A stretch of DNA of 64,000 nt from Favolaschia claudopus (taxonomy: Eukaryota > Basidiomycota > Agaricomycetes > Agaricales > Mycenaceae). This document shows, one piece after another, positions 45,579-57,362 of the stretch. The notes below the pieces were generated by a model. That model worked only from the letters and a program-made list of their open reading frames with translations, ran no database searches and had not been told where the DNA came from. The stretch is taken from assembly GCA_037176885.1 (NCBI GenBank), contig JAWWNJ010000028.1, positions 620,001-684,000 on the forward strand. Direction: 5' to 3'. Each line of letters starts with the position of its first letter. The stretch's first letter is position 1. Both the position numbers and the translations under genes were made by a program.

Positions 45579-47587
45579 TTAGACATCATCGCCCGCCTCC
45601 TTCTCCTCCAACGCGCTGTGACTCCGCTCTATCGACTCGTGTGTGGTCGGCAATACCACCGGTTTGGCGCGTTTGTCTGAGGGCACGGACTGTAACACAG
45701 ATCAGTACAGCTGCCTAGGGAGAAAGGCAAGCATACCGCTGTGTTGGAGCTCGTCACCCCCGTGGCCGAGGTAGTGGTGTTTATTCCAGGTACGTCAGCA
45801 AACGAAAGGTTCGTAGACTGTTTGTTATCGACGTTGGAAAATGTGCTTCGCACATTCAGCCTGTTGTCAGGAAACCGGGTATGAGCGAACAAAGCGTGGA
45901 AGGATGAAGACAGAACACACGTCGCGTAGACCGAGTTAACATACAGCTTGCCGACTGCCTGGTGGAAAGGCATCCAGTACGTTGCGTGCGGGAGCGCGAG
46001 GTTAAGGGTGAGGAATAGGAATTGCGTGATTCTAGAGGCTCAATGAGTCACAAGTGATATCGAAAAGGAGGCTCGTACGCAGTGAGGATGCCTGGCAAAC
46101 ACGATTATTACGATGTGAAGGAAAGGGTGGAGAACAAGACGCACCTCGGCTGACAGCGTAGAGGATGAGAGTGTCGAGGATCTGGTCCGTGCTGCAAGAA
46201 TCTTTGTTAGGAAAGGCGTGGTGAGTTACGAGTGGGGCACGTACCCGAAGACTCTGCCTCCGACAGCACCCCGCTTTTGCTGATATAACCAGAAACACAG
46301 GCATACAGTGATCAAAACGTCGTTGAACGCTGCGAAGCCTTGCACTAGCCCAGAGAGAATCTGGAAGGAGCGCGCTGAAATCGAAGTGGCCAGCGGCGTC
46401 TGGTATCTGTTAAAGGAGATAATCAGCGTGGGCCGGTGTCAATACATGCTAGTGCGGCGTACAGATGCACTGTGGTGACTGTCCAAGGAAAGCTCGTCAC
46501 AACTTCGAAACAGATTCTTGCACGGCAACGTACCTATGCCGAGGGCTACATGTGATCTTCAGCGGGAATGCTACAGCAAAGAAAATAATGTGAATCCTCA
46601 CCGAAAGTGACGACGGCAATGACAGTCTTTGCACATATCGTTTACCCATCATACAAATGCACGAGCAAATATACATACCACAGACCCAGTGATAATCCAG
46701 TTTTCGCTGCCTGTTTGAAGACGTTAGCAAAAAGAAACAAAAGAAGAAGTGGAATAAACGTGCTTTTCCAGATAGTTCGGGCGTAAAATAATTGTGCGAC
46801 GAAAGTGATTAGCGTCTGAGCAGTTGTAAGGATCAGAATAGCGGGGGGGGGGTCTGGGGCGTTGGAGCACATACAACAAGGAACTTCTCCGTCTGCATAT
46901 GCATAGATGGTAAGAACGTGAAGAGAGAAGAAAATGAAGCGAGGGCTCGCACCGTGAAACTCCAAGGTATTATAAGATCCACCGTTGGGCTCTTCCCAAA
47001 ATTAAGCACCTATTTACGAACATCGGTACGAATCAGCAGCAAGACCCAAAACCGAATTGGAATAGGAAATCGGATTTACGCACAAAGTAAGTGTAAAGAC
47101 TGTGCGCGACGAAGATCGTACAAAGGGTGTCTAATACCCAGAGTAATGCGACCTACAAGAGCAAGACGTGAGCTGAGCTTGAGCTCAGAGACAGAAACAA
47201 AGCCACGCACGGTACTCTTGAGTAGAGGATGATCCTTTGGATAGTTCCGGTAGTAGAGATATGCTTGAAGACAGGAAATTCCATAAAGTCTGACATCGAT
47301 TCAGCTCAATGCAGTTTGAGACTAGTGCAGAATCGCGTTGTCCTCTCCATCCCATTCGCAAGTCGTGTGCGCCTGGTCCCGCTCTCCACGAAAAAAAATC
47401 TACACTCACGTCGTCGCGATCGAAAATCCTGTGGGAAAATCCAAAATCAGGTTAGCGCGCGCCGCGGAAGTACTTATACTCCAGCGACTAAGGGCGAGCA
47501 AGGCATACCAATGAACGACGTAGCAAAGAGTTGCTTCACAACAGCGACGAGGGCAGCGATTTGCGCCGCTGAAGGAGCAGTGGCCAT
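45579..47587 (-). CDS. DUF6534-type seven-helix-like membrane protein
   Basis: Many short exons on the minus strand from MATAPSAAQIAALVAVVKQL (47587) to EEKEAGDDV (stop 45579-45581). Joined pieces show the family pattern: YLYYRNYPKDHPLLKS, VALLWVLDTLCTIFVAHSLY, FGKSPTVDLIIPWSFT, TLITFVAQLFYARTIWK, then SSENWIITGSV, and further on SFQILSGLVQGFAAFNDVL, ITQFLFLTLNLALPHATYW and KLYVNSVYAT. DUF6534 proteins are abundant in agaricomycetes and have unknown function; a receptor-like role is sometimes suggested from topology only. To keep the family frame after ARTIWK, one intron (46763-46711) must use a GC donor. The internal exons near 46450-46650 are the least certain part. Confidence 0.75.
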
Positions 47588-48696
47588 TACACTGACAGAG
47601 CAGAGCGAGAGCGAAGGGGAAAGCGGCCAAGGAAGACGGTCGAGTGTTTTGCCGAGTTGTTAAAGCCGGAAGAAGCGCCCATATCATCTCAATCCGGCCG
47701 TTCCGACTCGGGACCTTGTGCCGGTAACTATCCTATCCTATCCTATCCAATCCTATCATTGATAGACACCGCCATTTGTTGGATTCGACGAGGGAAAGCC
47801 AGGAAAGCCGCCCAAAAGCCCCAGAACTGGAAGGTGGTATTTTAGAAACGTTCGTGGAATTTGAAATACAGCTATCGGCATGGCTGGGAATCGGGATCGT
47901 CCGCGGGGTGGTCGATGGCTTCACGAAGAGAAATACGAGCACGAAAAATAGAGAGCAGTTGGCAGCCAACGGCGACTGACACATTCGCCACTTCTTCGCT
48001 GTTTTTGTGAAGAACGTTGAGCAGCAGCGAGCGCCGCCCGACTCTCTTCGATGTCAAAGCCAAGGATCCGACAAAGATCAGCCAGTGATCAAAGATTAAC
48101 GAACAGACTGCCCGCCAATCAACGTCACCCCAACGCCACGACCACGAGACACAAAACCCACGGAACCAAAAACAGCGCCCCGATTGACGCGAGGTACAAT
48201 CAGTTCAACCTGTTCGAAACTTGGTTGAACTATCCAACCACTCGAGAAGAGTCGATGGGTTGACTGAGAATCCGGGAACCTGGTAGATTCAACATATTTG
48301 CGACTCGGAGGTCGAAAAGAATTTCCTAATTCATCTAAAGAAAAAGGGATTGTGACATCCGCATAAGAATCCGTGTTTGTCGGCCGCGGAACAAACCATT
48401 GGAGATCGATCTGAAGAACAAAAAGGATGAAGATTGGATGAAGCAGGATGAAGTACTGAAGCAGGATGAAGCCCAGCTGGTGCAGGCATTCGGAAATCTC
48501 GTCAAGGTAGTTGCGAGATCAAATATTACGGTTCACCTATTTCGCAAGCAGTCCAAGAAAAGCGGAATTCAACACTAGTCTCTCCGTAGACAGACGCTTA
48601 CAACAAAAATCCTCGTACCTGCGGTTGTTGTAAATCAACACATGAACATACGTCACTGAGTAATCAAGCATTGAGTGGAAATGTGGAATTCCTACT
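47588..48696. other. Intergenic, with a short TATCC tandem repeat
   Basis: About four copies of CTATC/TATCC around 47728-47757. No gene supported. Confidence 0.4.
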
Positions 48697-49877
48697 TCAA
48701 AGATACTGAGCAATCCATTCCACAGATGCCTTGAACGCTCCCTCTTTTCCGGCCTTTTAACGTGCGGGTCTATATCTACTGTCAGTAAACGTCGCCAATT
48801 TTTCCGTTTGACATACCAGACATGTCCCCTCGCACAGCAAACCCATGGCTGCACCCCGCGAAATATTCTCGCCGATACCCAGAGAGTAAATTTTCCGCCA
48901 CCAAGAATCTCGTCCGCCTGAGCTTGCGCCTCCAAAGGGAATGGCTTGTCAACTTCGCAACTATTGATGAGCAACGTGCCTTCGACACAGTTGCATATTT
49001 CTACCAAGCAACGCGTTCACCGAACACCGCCTATTATTCTGAACTGGAAGGAAGATTTACCTTGAGATCATCGGGTATCACAAGACGAGATGGATGGGAT
49101 ACAACTGAAACCTTGAGGATCCCGTCAAATGCCAGGTCGAAAACGTAGCGCGCTGAAAAGAGTTTTGGTGAGCTTTCCCATTGCAACTTGTTCATTATCA
49201 CCCCCAAAAACAATATCCCGTCCCTGCTATTCGATCACCTCTCCCTCCTTCAGACCCGCAATAACTTTGTCAATGATGGGGACGAGTTTGCTCGAGTCCA
49301 TGCGATGCAGACCATTTGTCGCGGTCAAAATTGGCTGCAAAGTTCCGCGTGAGTGTCTCGTTCACGAAAGATGGAAGGAATTTCACAGGAGGCTCCACGA
49401 GGATAGGGTCGCCGCTGAACAGGTCAGGAACAATTGTCTGGCGAGTTGACCGAGCTCAATAGGTCTCGAGAATAAATAGATATCCCCCCACCTTGAATCC
49501 GTTTCGAGCAAAGTCGTCGGCAAGCAGCTTTACAAGACAGTCAATAAATCAAAAGACGAGAGCAACCCAATTCCTCTTCGATTCATACCCGATTATTCTG
49601 GAGTGCCAACCCAAAGATATCCGTCAGGAAGAGCACCACTCGTTCCATCGGATGGGGGGATCGTCGGTGCTGCAACATAACACTCTATACCGCCTATCTT
49701 CTCTATCTACCTAGAATCTTGTCAATTCATGGGTATCGTGCCCGGAATTCAATTAATCCGTGGCTGACCTTCTGGTTTCCCCTCATGCGTTACAGCTATA
49801 TCGTCCCTGTCGAAGGCTGACGGAGATACAGGAATTCAAAGTCACTTACCAATGAAACAGTTATCGCAGAAGCTCAT
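48697..49877 (-). pseudogene. Dienelactone hydrolase family, broken
   Basis: Pieces of an alpha/beta-hydrolase of the DLH family follow each other in order but in different frames: MSFCDNCF (start 49877), VTHEGKPEGQP, GGIECYVAAPTIP, RVVLFLTDIFGLALQNN, KLLADDFARNGFK, IVPDLFSGDPILV, FDRDKW, VPIIDKVIAGLKEG, TGYCFWG (nucleophile Cys region, with W where Gly is usual), CSHGFAVRGDMS (catalytic His region) and GKEGAFKASVEWIAQYL before a stop at 48699-48697. At least four shifts are needed, one in a run of six C (about 49656-49661). Family members hydrolyse dienelactones and related esters. This copy looks inactive, unless the shifts are sequence errors. Confidence 0.8.
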
Positions 49878-52009
49878 GGTGGAGCAAGATTGAGATGATA
49901 CACAGTGTGGGTTGCGGCTTCAGGCACAAGGAGAGGCAAGATAAGAATTGGTGTGGGGAGCGCAGGAGGTCATCTGATCACGGCTCCTCTTAGACTTAAT
50001 TTTTTCCCGCTTTCAGAGCTGTGGCCCTGCGGATAAGTATTCCGATGCTGTCCTTCTCCGTCGCGGTGTCCCGTGGTCGTGGTATTGTTGACCTTATTGA
50101 CAGGTGTAGTAGATTGCACTGTAATCAGCTTGAATGAATTCGCTTCCGGTAAATTTGAGTGTGATGAAGAACGTCGTTCGTACATTTCAGATACAGTTAC
50201 TGGAAGCCTATCGATGGCCTGAGCTTGCTCGCCTAAAATTTGACACAAGGAGGCTAACCGTGGCGCAAACTCTGGCCGGGTTTTGAATCCATCATTCCAT
50301 GGCATCGATTCAGCGGTAGGGGGGAACGGCCATTTCGACAGGAAGATCTGGCAGACTGTCCAGCGAGTCTGCTGGATTGGAGGAATAACCCGCACTACAC
50401 CAACGCTCCAAGAAAAACAAAGAAAAGGTTTTAAACAAGGAGGTTCGGACCTATTGCCGGTGCTTGATGGCGCGTTTGATAGCGTCATAGCCAAACAACA
50501 CCTCTATCCTCCGACTTCATGGTAGACTGTATTCTGTTGATCACCTTGGAACGTTTGAGCTCATTGGTCTGTAGTCTGGCTACAGCTACTCGGGTGGCCC
50601 TTCTCGCTGCTCCCCGTACTGGCAGGAATTCACCAAAGTGCTCCATTTACTTTGCCTGCCGATTGGTCTGACTTTTGTGGATACGTCGACAGTGCTATAC
50701 GAATGCAATGACCCCCAGGGAGTGCGCGGCCCAGCGAGATGATTATCTGGAGTGTGTACACCGCACGAAAGAGGTGCGTGGGCTTGTCTTTCCAGGACCG
50801 CTCACCCGCTGACGACGACTGTGCTCGCAGAAAGCTCGGCATGCCGCGATTCAGGCTGAGTACGAAACGACAGCAGGCGCGTGCTTTGAAGGACCATAAG
50901 AATAAGCTGGAAGCGCAGGCCGACGGGGTCCGACGCGTGTAGGGCTAGTACCGACACCACCTTCGGAGACAAAATAGAGGATCACCAATTCATTTGTTTT
51001 TGAAGGCATTCTGGATTTTTGTCGGAAGGGCCTCCTTGTTCAAACCACGCGAAGCCCGAACACCCCTTGTTCTCGGTTTCGATATTGCGCAAACGAAAGC
51101 TTGGAACCGCACGCCCGTATATTCAGAATAGGCCGCTTGGACTCCAGATTTCATGTGTGACTGCAGTTGATGCGTTGTATTGTTGTGTCTCCGATCCGCG
51201 TATTTTTCTACTCTGAAGGCCGCAGCATAGTTGTCTAGATCCTCCCGCGAATGCTTGCTATTCTCGTGTTAGATCAATTTGTTGTCGAGATTTGGAGTCT
51301 GACGATCCAATTTGAGTCTTTGAATTTGCTTGAACTCCGACCTTGCCGCGTGACTATTGAGTATGAGGCATATATGAGGTGTTCTCCTTGGTAGTTTTCG
51401 ACAGAGCAAGTAACGCGTTACTCGCCTCTTCTTCCCAACCTTGATCCCCAAATTCTCGTATGAACGCGTTCTCGCTCCGAATTACCATTTGACAAGCAGA
51501 ATCTTCACCTCTGCCACGTAGCTCGCGTTTCTGGGCACTAACGCGCCGACCCAAGGGCCTAGTCGACACCTGATAGTCCAGTCAACCAACTCGAGATCAT
51601 CTCGAAGGCTTGAATGTCTTTGCTCTTCAAGCAGCTCCGCATACATCAAATCTTTGGGGCCAATACTGATGTGGGGAAGACCATCTTGACCACGGCTCTT
51701 GTCCGGGCGTCTGCAGCGTTGAAAAATGAAGTGTTCTACCTGAAACCGATTAGTACTGGACCGATGCAAGATGCTGACGACGAGTAAGAAAACTTTCTTG
51801 AAAACATCTGCTGTCTCTCATCTGAGGCAGACATATTAAGCGTCACTCCGGCGTATTCAAAGACAAAGTCCATACTGAATGTCTCTATCGATTCCATGTT
51901 CCGGTCAGTCCGCATCTGGCTGCGCAAATTGCTGCTGGGGATGAATCGCAAAAGGTCTTTTTTTCTTGCGAGAGCCTTCATCCAATAAAGAACTAAGTTT
52001 TCCCATATT
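49878..52009. other. Gene-poor region with unassigned minus-strand ORFs
   Basis: Open frames at 49970-50494, 51482-51769 and 51736-51981 (minus strand) read like protein fragments (e.g. RLASLCQILGEQAQAIDRLP; VSEMYERRSSSHS) but match no family I know and do not join convincingly. They may be remains of decayed genes. Confidence 0.3.
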
Positions 52010-54235
52010 TTAGATCGTGTCGGACCATACCTTCATAAACACCGTCAGCAGCTATGTGCGACGGTGTGCCCTCTCGCCACAAAGGTCTTGCGCATATGTA
52101 TGTCGAAACAGCCGGAGGTGATACATAGTATTGTCGATTATTTTTTTCTCTTTGACAGTTTCCCCCCTCCCAGGCGTCCATAGCCCGACACTTTCCGGGA
52201 CAACACAGCTAGAATGCTATCGACCTCTATTCCTACCAACCATCCTCATCGGCGACTCCCGTCTAGGAGGTATCTCCGCTACCATCTCAGCATACGAATC
52301 CCTCCTCCTTCGAGGCTACATTGTCGACCAAATCCTCTTATTCCGCGACGAATATTACCGAAATACGGGAATTTCTGACGCCGTACTTTGCTGAACGTGG
52401 AATCGGCGGTCACTGCCCTCGATGCGCCGCCTCCGAAAATCAATGATGTTATGGAAAATTTCGCATCTACCGAAAGCTATTACAAAAAAATGGATATGAC
52501 TCCTGTCGTACAAAACCTGGACGCTCGTCACGAACAGCGTATTGCCGAACTCGACTCTATGCCTCGTCGTTCCCCTCGATGCGTTCTGGTGGCCCTTTGT
52601 TCAACACGGACTGGTGAAAGGCGAATCCGACGTAACAGTCATCGATAGCGCGTCGTCCGATTTTTTCTCCGTTCACAAAAATTCCGGTATTGAACAAAAA
52701 GCCAACGCGAATATGGGCTCGTCATTGGAATTTCAGCTAGACGGCTCAGCTTCTTTGGTGGACACAAGCCTTCGGTCACGCACATCCCTCCCTAACCCTC
52801 GCTGCCGCGCGCGCAAGCGGGCGTTACGGCCATGTCATGTTTCCCCCAAGCGACACACGCACCCGCTCTGGAGCTCGCCGAACGCCTGCTAGACGGACCA
52901 GGAAACGGCTGGGCCCTCGCGCGTATTTTTCTCCGACGACGGATCCACCGGGATGGAAATTGCGTTGAAAATGGCGTTGCGCGCCTTCTCGGTGCGACAT
53001 AACCTGCAAAATTCAGAACGCAAGAAACTCGGCGTTTTGGGGTTGAGAGGCAGCTATCACGGCGATACGATCGGGGCGATGGACGCGTGCGCGGAGGAGG
53101 GCGTGTATACTTGCGAGTGGCACAATGCCAAGGGGTATTGGTTGGATCCGCCGACTGTTTCGATACGCGAGGGACGGTGGGTGATTACGCTGCCTCCCGC
53201 TCTCGCCGCCTCGGCGGGCGTGTTCGATTCTCCTGCAGTAGGTGGTGGGGATCCGGAGTCCTGGGTATACGATGTGGCGCGCCGCCTGAATTCCCCACTT
53301 GCAGACGTCTACCGTGACTACCTTTCGCGAACACTGGACGGATTGGAAACGGCAAGTGGGGTGCCTCGGCTGGCTGCGTTAGTCCTCGAGCCCCTCGTCA
53401 TGGGCGCTGGAGGCATGATATTCGTCGATCCGCTCTTCCAACGAATACTCGTGGACGTCGTTCGAGAGCGTGATACAAATTCCTCCTCCTCCTCTCAAGA
53501 CGATATCGATACCTCGAAATCATGGCGCGGCCTTCCCGTCATCTTCGACGAAGTTTTCGTAGGCTCTACCGCCTCGGAATGCAGAGCACTATCCCGCTTC
53601 TTGGCACCGCACCCGACATCTCCGTCAACGCAAAGATCATTGACAGGTGGTCTCGTCCACTGGCTGCAACACTCGCATCCGACTCCATTTTCCGCGCTTT
53701 TTACAGTACAGAAAAAGCCGAAGCGCTTCTGCATGGGCACTCGTATACTGCTCATGCTGTTGGATGCGAGGTTGCCAATCAGACGATGAGGATGCTGGAG
53801 AATGGAGACGAAGAGTGAGGCGTGGGCTGGCTGCGAAGGCGCGTTGGGAGACGCCGGGGAAGCCGAGCTCGGCCTGGAGCTTCTGGGATCCACAGTTCCT
53901 GCACACCTTATCGCGAATGGATGTGGTGGATGAGGTGATGGCTTTGGGCACCGTTCTAGCGATCAAAGTCAAGGACGCAGATGGAGGTGAGTCTCAACAT
54001 TGGCTAACATTGTATCATTTTTTCTCAACCATCACGAGGTTACGTCTCGCAATCGGCCAAAACAATGCTGCAGTCTTTGGGAGAAAGCGACCACGCCTCA
54101 GCCGAACTTCCACAATTCAGCGTCCACTTCCGCACTCTGGGCAATGTTGCGTATTTCATGACAAGTCTCAACACGTCGCCTGAAACAGTTCGGATTCTCG
54201 AAGAGAAAATTTGGAAGGCTCTCCATAATAGATGA
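52010..54235 (+). pseudogene. BIO3-BIO1: Bifunctional dethiobiotin synthetase / DAPA aminotransferase, truncated and frameshifted
   Basis: In fungi and plants one fused protein performs the third and second last steps of biotin synthesis. Here the C-terminal part of the synthetase is present (MYVETAGG, VHSPTLSGTTQLECYRP after a 57-nt intron, VGDSRLGGIS-like GDSRLGGISATISAYE), then the aminotransferase (DAFWWPFVQH; ARIFLRR/RVFFSDDGSTGMEIALKMAL; LRGSYHGDTIGAMDA; LPVIFDEVF; RLGMQSTIPLLGTAPDISVN; HGHSYTAHAVGCEVAN; WSFWDPQFLHTLS; HFRTLGNVAYFM). The frame shifts at least seven times, e.g. near 52360, 52400, 52570, 52755, 52920 and 53580. The N-terminal ATP-binding part of the synthetase was not found upstream. 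It cannot make a working enzyme as read. Confidence 0.85.
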
Positions 54236-54312
54236 GCTGATTTATAGGTAATATATGACAAGTAGAGTAATATGTTTGGCTTGATATAAATTGGCTCAAT
54301 TGAACCCTTGGA

Positions 54313-54858
54313 TCATGTCTTGCATAGTTCCACTGTGGCCACAAGCAACGCTTCGTGAAGAGGTAGGCGAAGTAGTTCGCTAGCTGTGGAAATGGTATCA
54401 CAAGGTAGCATATGTATATCCCTGCTACGCGTAAGGGTGAACGAAGCACTCAGAGTTGATAATGAGCTCACTGCAGTTGAATTCATCCCTGAGGCCCCAC
54501 CAATACGTCGCCTTTTAGCGTATCGCAGTGCATCTGGCGAGTCTAATTCCGAATCACGTTCGACGTGGTCAAATGAACGCTTAAACGATGCTCGCAAAGG
54601 CTTTCCTCCTTTCCAGCAATTAGGAGAATGAAGCGAGAGCGGGATATAGAATCTCGTTTCTTGATTCCATTCGTTCGTTCGCTGCCGCTTCAACCCGTGG
54701 GCGGTCTTCTCCACGAGCAATATCCGTTTCGTAGGCTCGTTTTCGTTTACGAATGGGATAACCCTTGGCTGACTCTGTAGGGTCCTTCCTTCAGAAATAT
54801 TCATGCGCCTGAGTTGGAGGTTATATTTACCTGGTGGTACTAGTGGATCGTGTGTCAC
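54313..54858 (-). CDS. Hypothetical protein, 181 codons, unrecognised
   Basis: An open frame from an ATG at 54858 to 54313, converging on the broken biotin gene. It has a basic patch (YAKRRRIGG) resembling a nuclear localisation signal and no membrane segment. No family recognised; it may be one exon of a larger or decayed gene. Confidence 0.25.
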   Translation of the reverse strand: MTHDPLVPPGKYNLQLRRMNISEGRTLQSQPRVIPFVNENEPTKRILLVEKTAHGLKRQRTNEWNQETRFYIPLSLHSPNCWKGGKPLRASFKRSFDHVERDSELDSPDALRYAKRRRIGGASGMNSTAVSSLSTLSASFTLTRSRDIHMLPCDTISTASELLRLPLHEALLVATVELCKT

Positions 54859-55940
54859 GGTGTCATGACGAGTGGGGACGCATGTATGCCGGCTTATATC
54901 GCTGCTTCTTGAGGCAGGACATCGAGATTGCGTCTGTCACACGACCGTCTCTCTTCAGTGAGTGATAACCATGTCAGTTCGAATGTCGCGCTGGAAATTG
55001 CCAGTTAGTTCCGAAGGATATAATCGGGCCGCCATTTAGGATGAGAAACGAACTAGTTTGTTTCCGACCAGAGTAGCCGCGAGATCCTTGAGAGAATATA
55101 TTATCAGTATGAAAAGCCCTCATTTGCATATGAGTACGCACCTTTCGGACCATGATCTGTATGCCATGGACCCCGAAAGTCTAAGGTTGGCATACGATCT
55201 AACCCATGCAATGATCCTAATCCCTCCATTTCAGACTCGAAAATTGTTGTCAGCGCCGAACTCCTGCTCTCAAGGATTCGGCCTTTGCTTTCGGTACGGT
55301 TATTGTTGTTGAACAGAAGGAAGCCTGGCAAGTTTGCTTCAAGTTCACGTTCTGAGGACGGCCAGCTCGAGGCTCGGTAATAATCGATAAGCACTGGGTC
55401 ATGTTGATAGAGGAAGAGGAAGGATGGTGGATTGTGCAGCCCCAGTGCTGCCCCACCCGCAATATATATGTATGACCACACGATGGCTGCGAGGCGCTGG
55501 CACAGTTCGGGAGCTTTTGGTGTATCAGGCATGCCCTATGTGCCGGGGTATCCGCAGCAGTTAAAATCAGAGAGCACTGCAGAAGGTGCCCATTTTCGCC
55601 TCGAATTTCCGATCTCTTCGTCCCAGCGACGATTTGGTTACAGTGCGATTTGGTTCAAGGTCAAAGACGACTTTACGGAGAAATCACCGAAATATGATGG
55701 CCGGCGAGGTTTGTGCGAATGTTCAAAACGTGGAATATGTACATACCCCTTATATATAATATATATATTCCTCGCCGCGGAGGAGTACTAGTGTGAGCAA
55801 CAATCCCAAAAGTCCGTCGTGGTCCGGCCGCAAACTAGATTTATACTAATAGCAAGGTCTGCATGGTCGACATGGCTAGGGACACAGACGGACGCATATT
55901 GGGATGAATATGTGTCATGCCAACAAGGAGAGCGTCATAT
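54859..55940. other. Region with one unassigned minus-strand ORF
   Basis: A 142-codon frame at 55532-55104 has one hydrophobic stretch (LAAIVWSYIYIAGGAALGL) and no known family. An AT-rich run TATATATAATATATATATTC lies near 55750. No firm gene. Confidence 0.3.
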
Positions 55941-56660
55941 TTAGAATAGCCCGTAATCATCATCCGATATGTTATACCACTTCAGAAGAGACTCAATCCT
56001 CAATGAGGTCAGATGCTTATAAACACTTGCCTGGCGTCCCTCGGCGAGCTCGCCCTGGAGCACTTTGCCCAACATGAAAACATCGGCAGCGCAGACATCA
56101 TAAGGCTTGTCGAGAAACTGCTCCGGAGCAGCCCATTTTGAAGGAGGTCGGCAATTGGAAGCGAAGAGGCGTAAGTCCGCGGTAAATTTTGTGGCCGCCC
56201 CAAAGTCAATGTAGGCCATACGGAAATCAAACAGGCTATGAAAGGGCGGCTTCACGAGACCCGCGGCCGGTTCCCAAACCTCGCGGGGCCTTTTGTCGGA
56301 GCGGTTCCATACAATGGTTCCGTGGATGTATATCCTGAAATGACTATAAAACGGCTATTGCAGAGAGGATGGTTTCGCTTACACCGTGAGCGATACCATG
56401 GTCATGCATGAATTGAAGACCCTATATCTTGCGGTCAAACCGAAGCTGTGTCCAGGATTTCAGAAAACTTACCTCTAACAGTTGGCGTGCCATTTCAAAT
56501 CGGATGGGGCACAGTCGAAGGGAGGCCATGCCCAATGCTCGCCCCACCACGCCTGCACTACGAAGTCCATACTGACCCCGGAAATAAAGTGAAGAACGGG
56601 GATCGTGTGATTGCGAGCGTCAGCGCGCAGGGGGTGGGACGATAACTCCCGATGATCTGC
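55941..56660 (-). pseudogene. Protein kinase-like fragment, frameshifted
   Basis: Pieces of a fungal protein-kinase-like domain run in order on the minus strand: NHTIPVLHFISGVSMDF, then RFEMARQLLEGLQFMHDHGIAHG (catalytic-loop region, after an intron), DIHP, IVWNRSDKRPREVWEP, MAYIDFGAA (the DFG magnesium-binding motif) and KWAAPEQFLDKPYDVCAADVFMLGKVL (APE and F-helix regions). One frame change lies in a run of C near 56510, another near 56330. The ATP-binding N-lobe is missing or unrecognisable. Similar single-domain kinases are numerous in agaricomycetes. This copy is probably inactive. Confidence 0.6.
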
Positions 56661-56766
56661 AGTTCTTTGCTCCCCGTAGGTATAGCCTTTATCATAACAT
56701 GGCGGAGATAGCGGTCCAGTGCAAGATGCAGGAATGCAGTCTGGGGAGGTCAGAGCTAAGTACAAC

Positions 56767-57362
56767 GATGCCAGGAAGCCCTTTGTTTCGACGCTGACCT
56801 CTTGGAAAAAGCCTAAACGTCTATTAAGATGGGGCTGCGCCCAATCAACGTCAAGTCGGTGGATAAAGTCCTCGTCGTTCTGAGGGTGAAAGGGATCTGG
56901 CGCGGCCTTCCGGGGAAAGCGTGCATTGTGTGCGGTGTCCCCCGTACGCTGGCGTTCCCCACAGCATCAGACCATGCGAACGGAACAAGTCAAGACAAGC
57001 AAGCCACGGTAAGTTGAAGTCCCCTGGCTGAATAGTTGTCCACTGTGACTTTTAAACGTCAGCGATATAACGGGCAAGTACGCGGTGACGAGCGAACCTC
57101 AGGCTCAGTCTCTGTGGACATGGTGGGCACTCAAGGGGAAAAATCGGTCAGGTGATCATTGACCCTTTCTCACGGTTGATATAGCTTTTTGGAAATTGGA
57201 ATTGTCGGATAGTCCTGGTTCAGAAGCTTTGGAAGATTATGCACAAAATGGACCATACGCGCGTACTTGTAGACTCTGGTAGCTAATTCTGGTACAAGTT
57301 CAAGGGCCAGATCACGAGAAAAGTACAGTGTCTCGAAAAACAACTCGGGGAAAAGCAGTCAA
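56767..57362. other. Intergenic, no gene seen
   Basis: Only short ORFs without family similarity. Confidence 0.35.

Noticed and set aside
47728..47760. CTATC/TATCC tandem repeat
   Set aside because: Too short to be more than a simple microsatellite.
56448..56645. 65-codon plus-strand ORF
   Set aside because: Antisense to the kinase remnant and without its own similarity.
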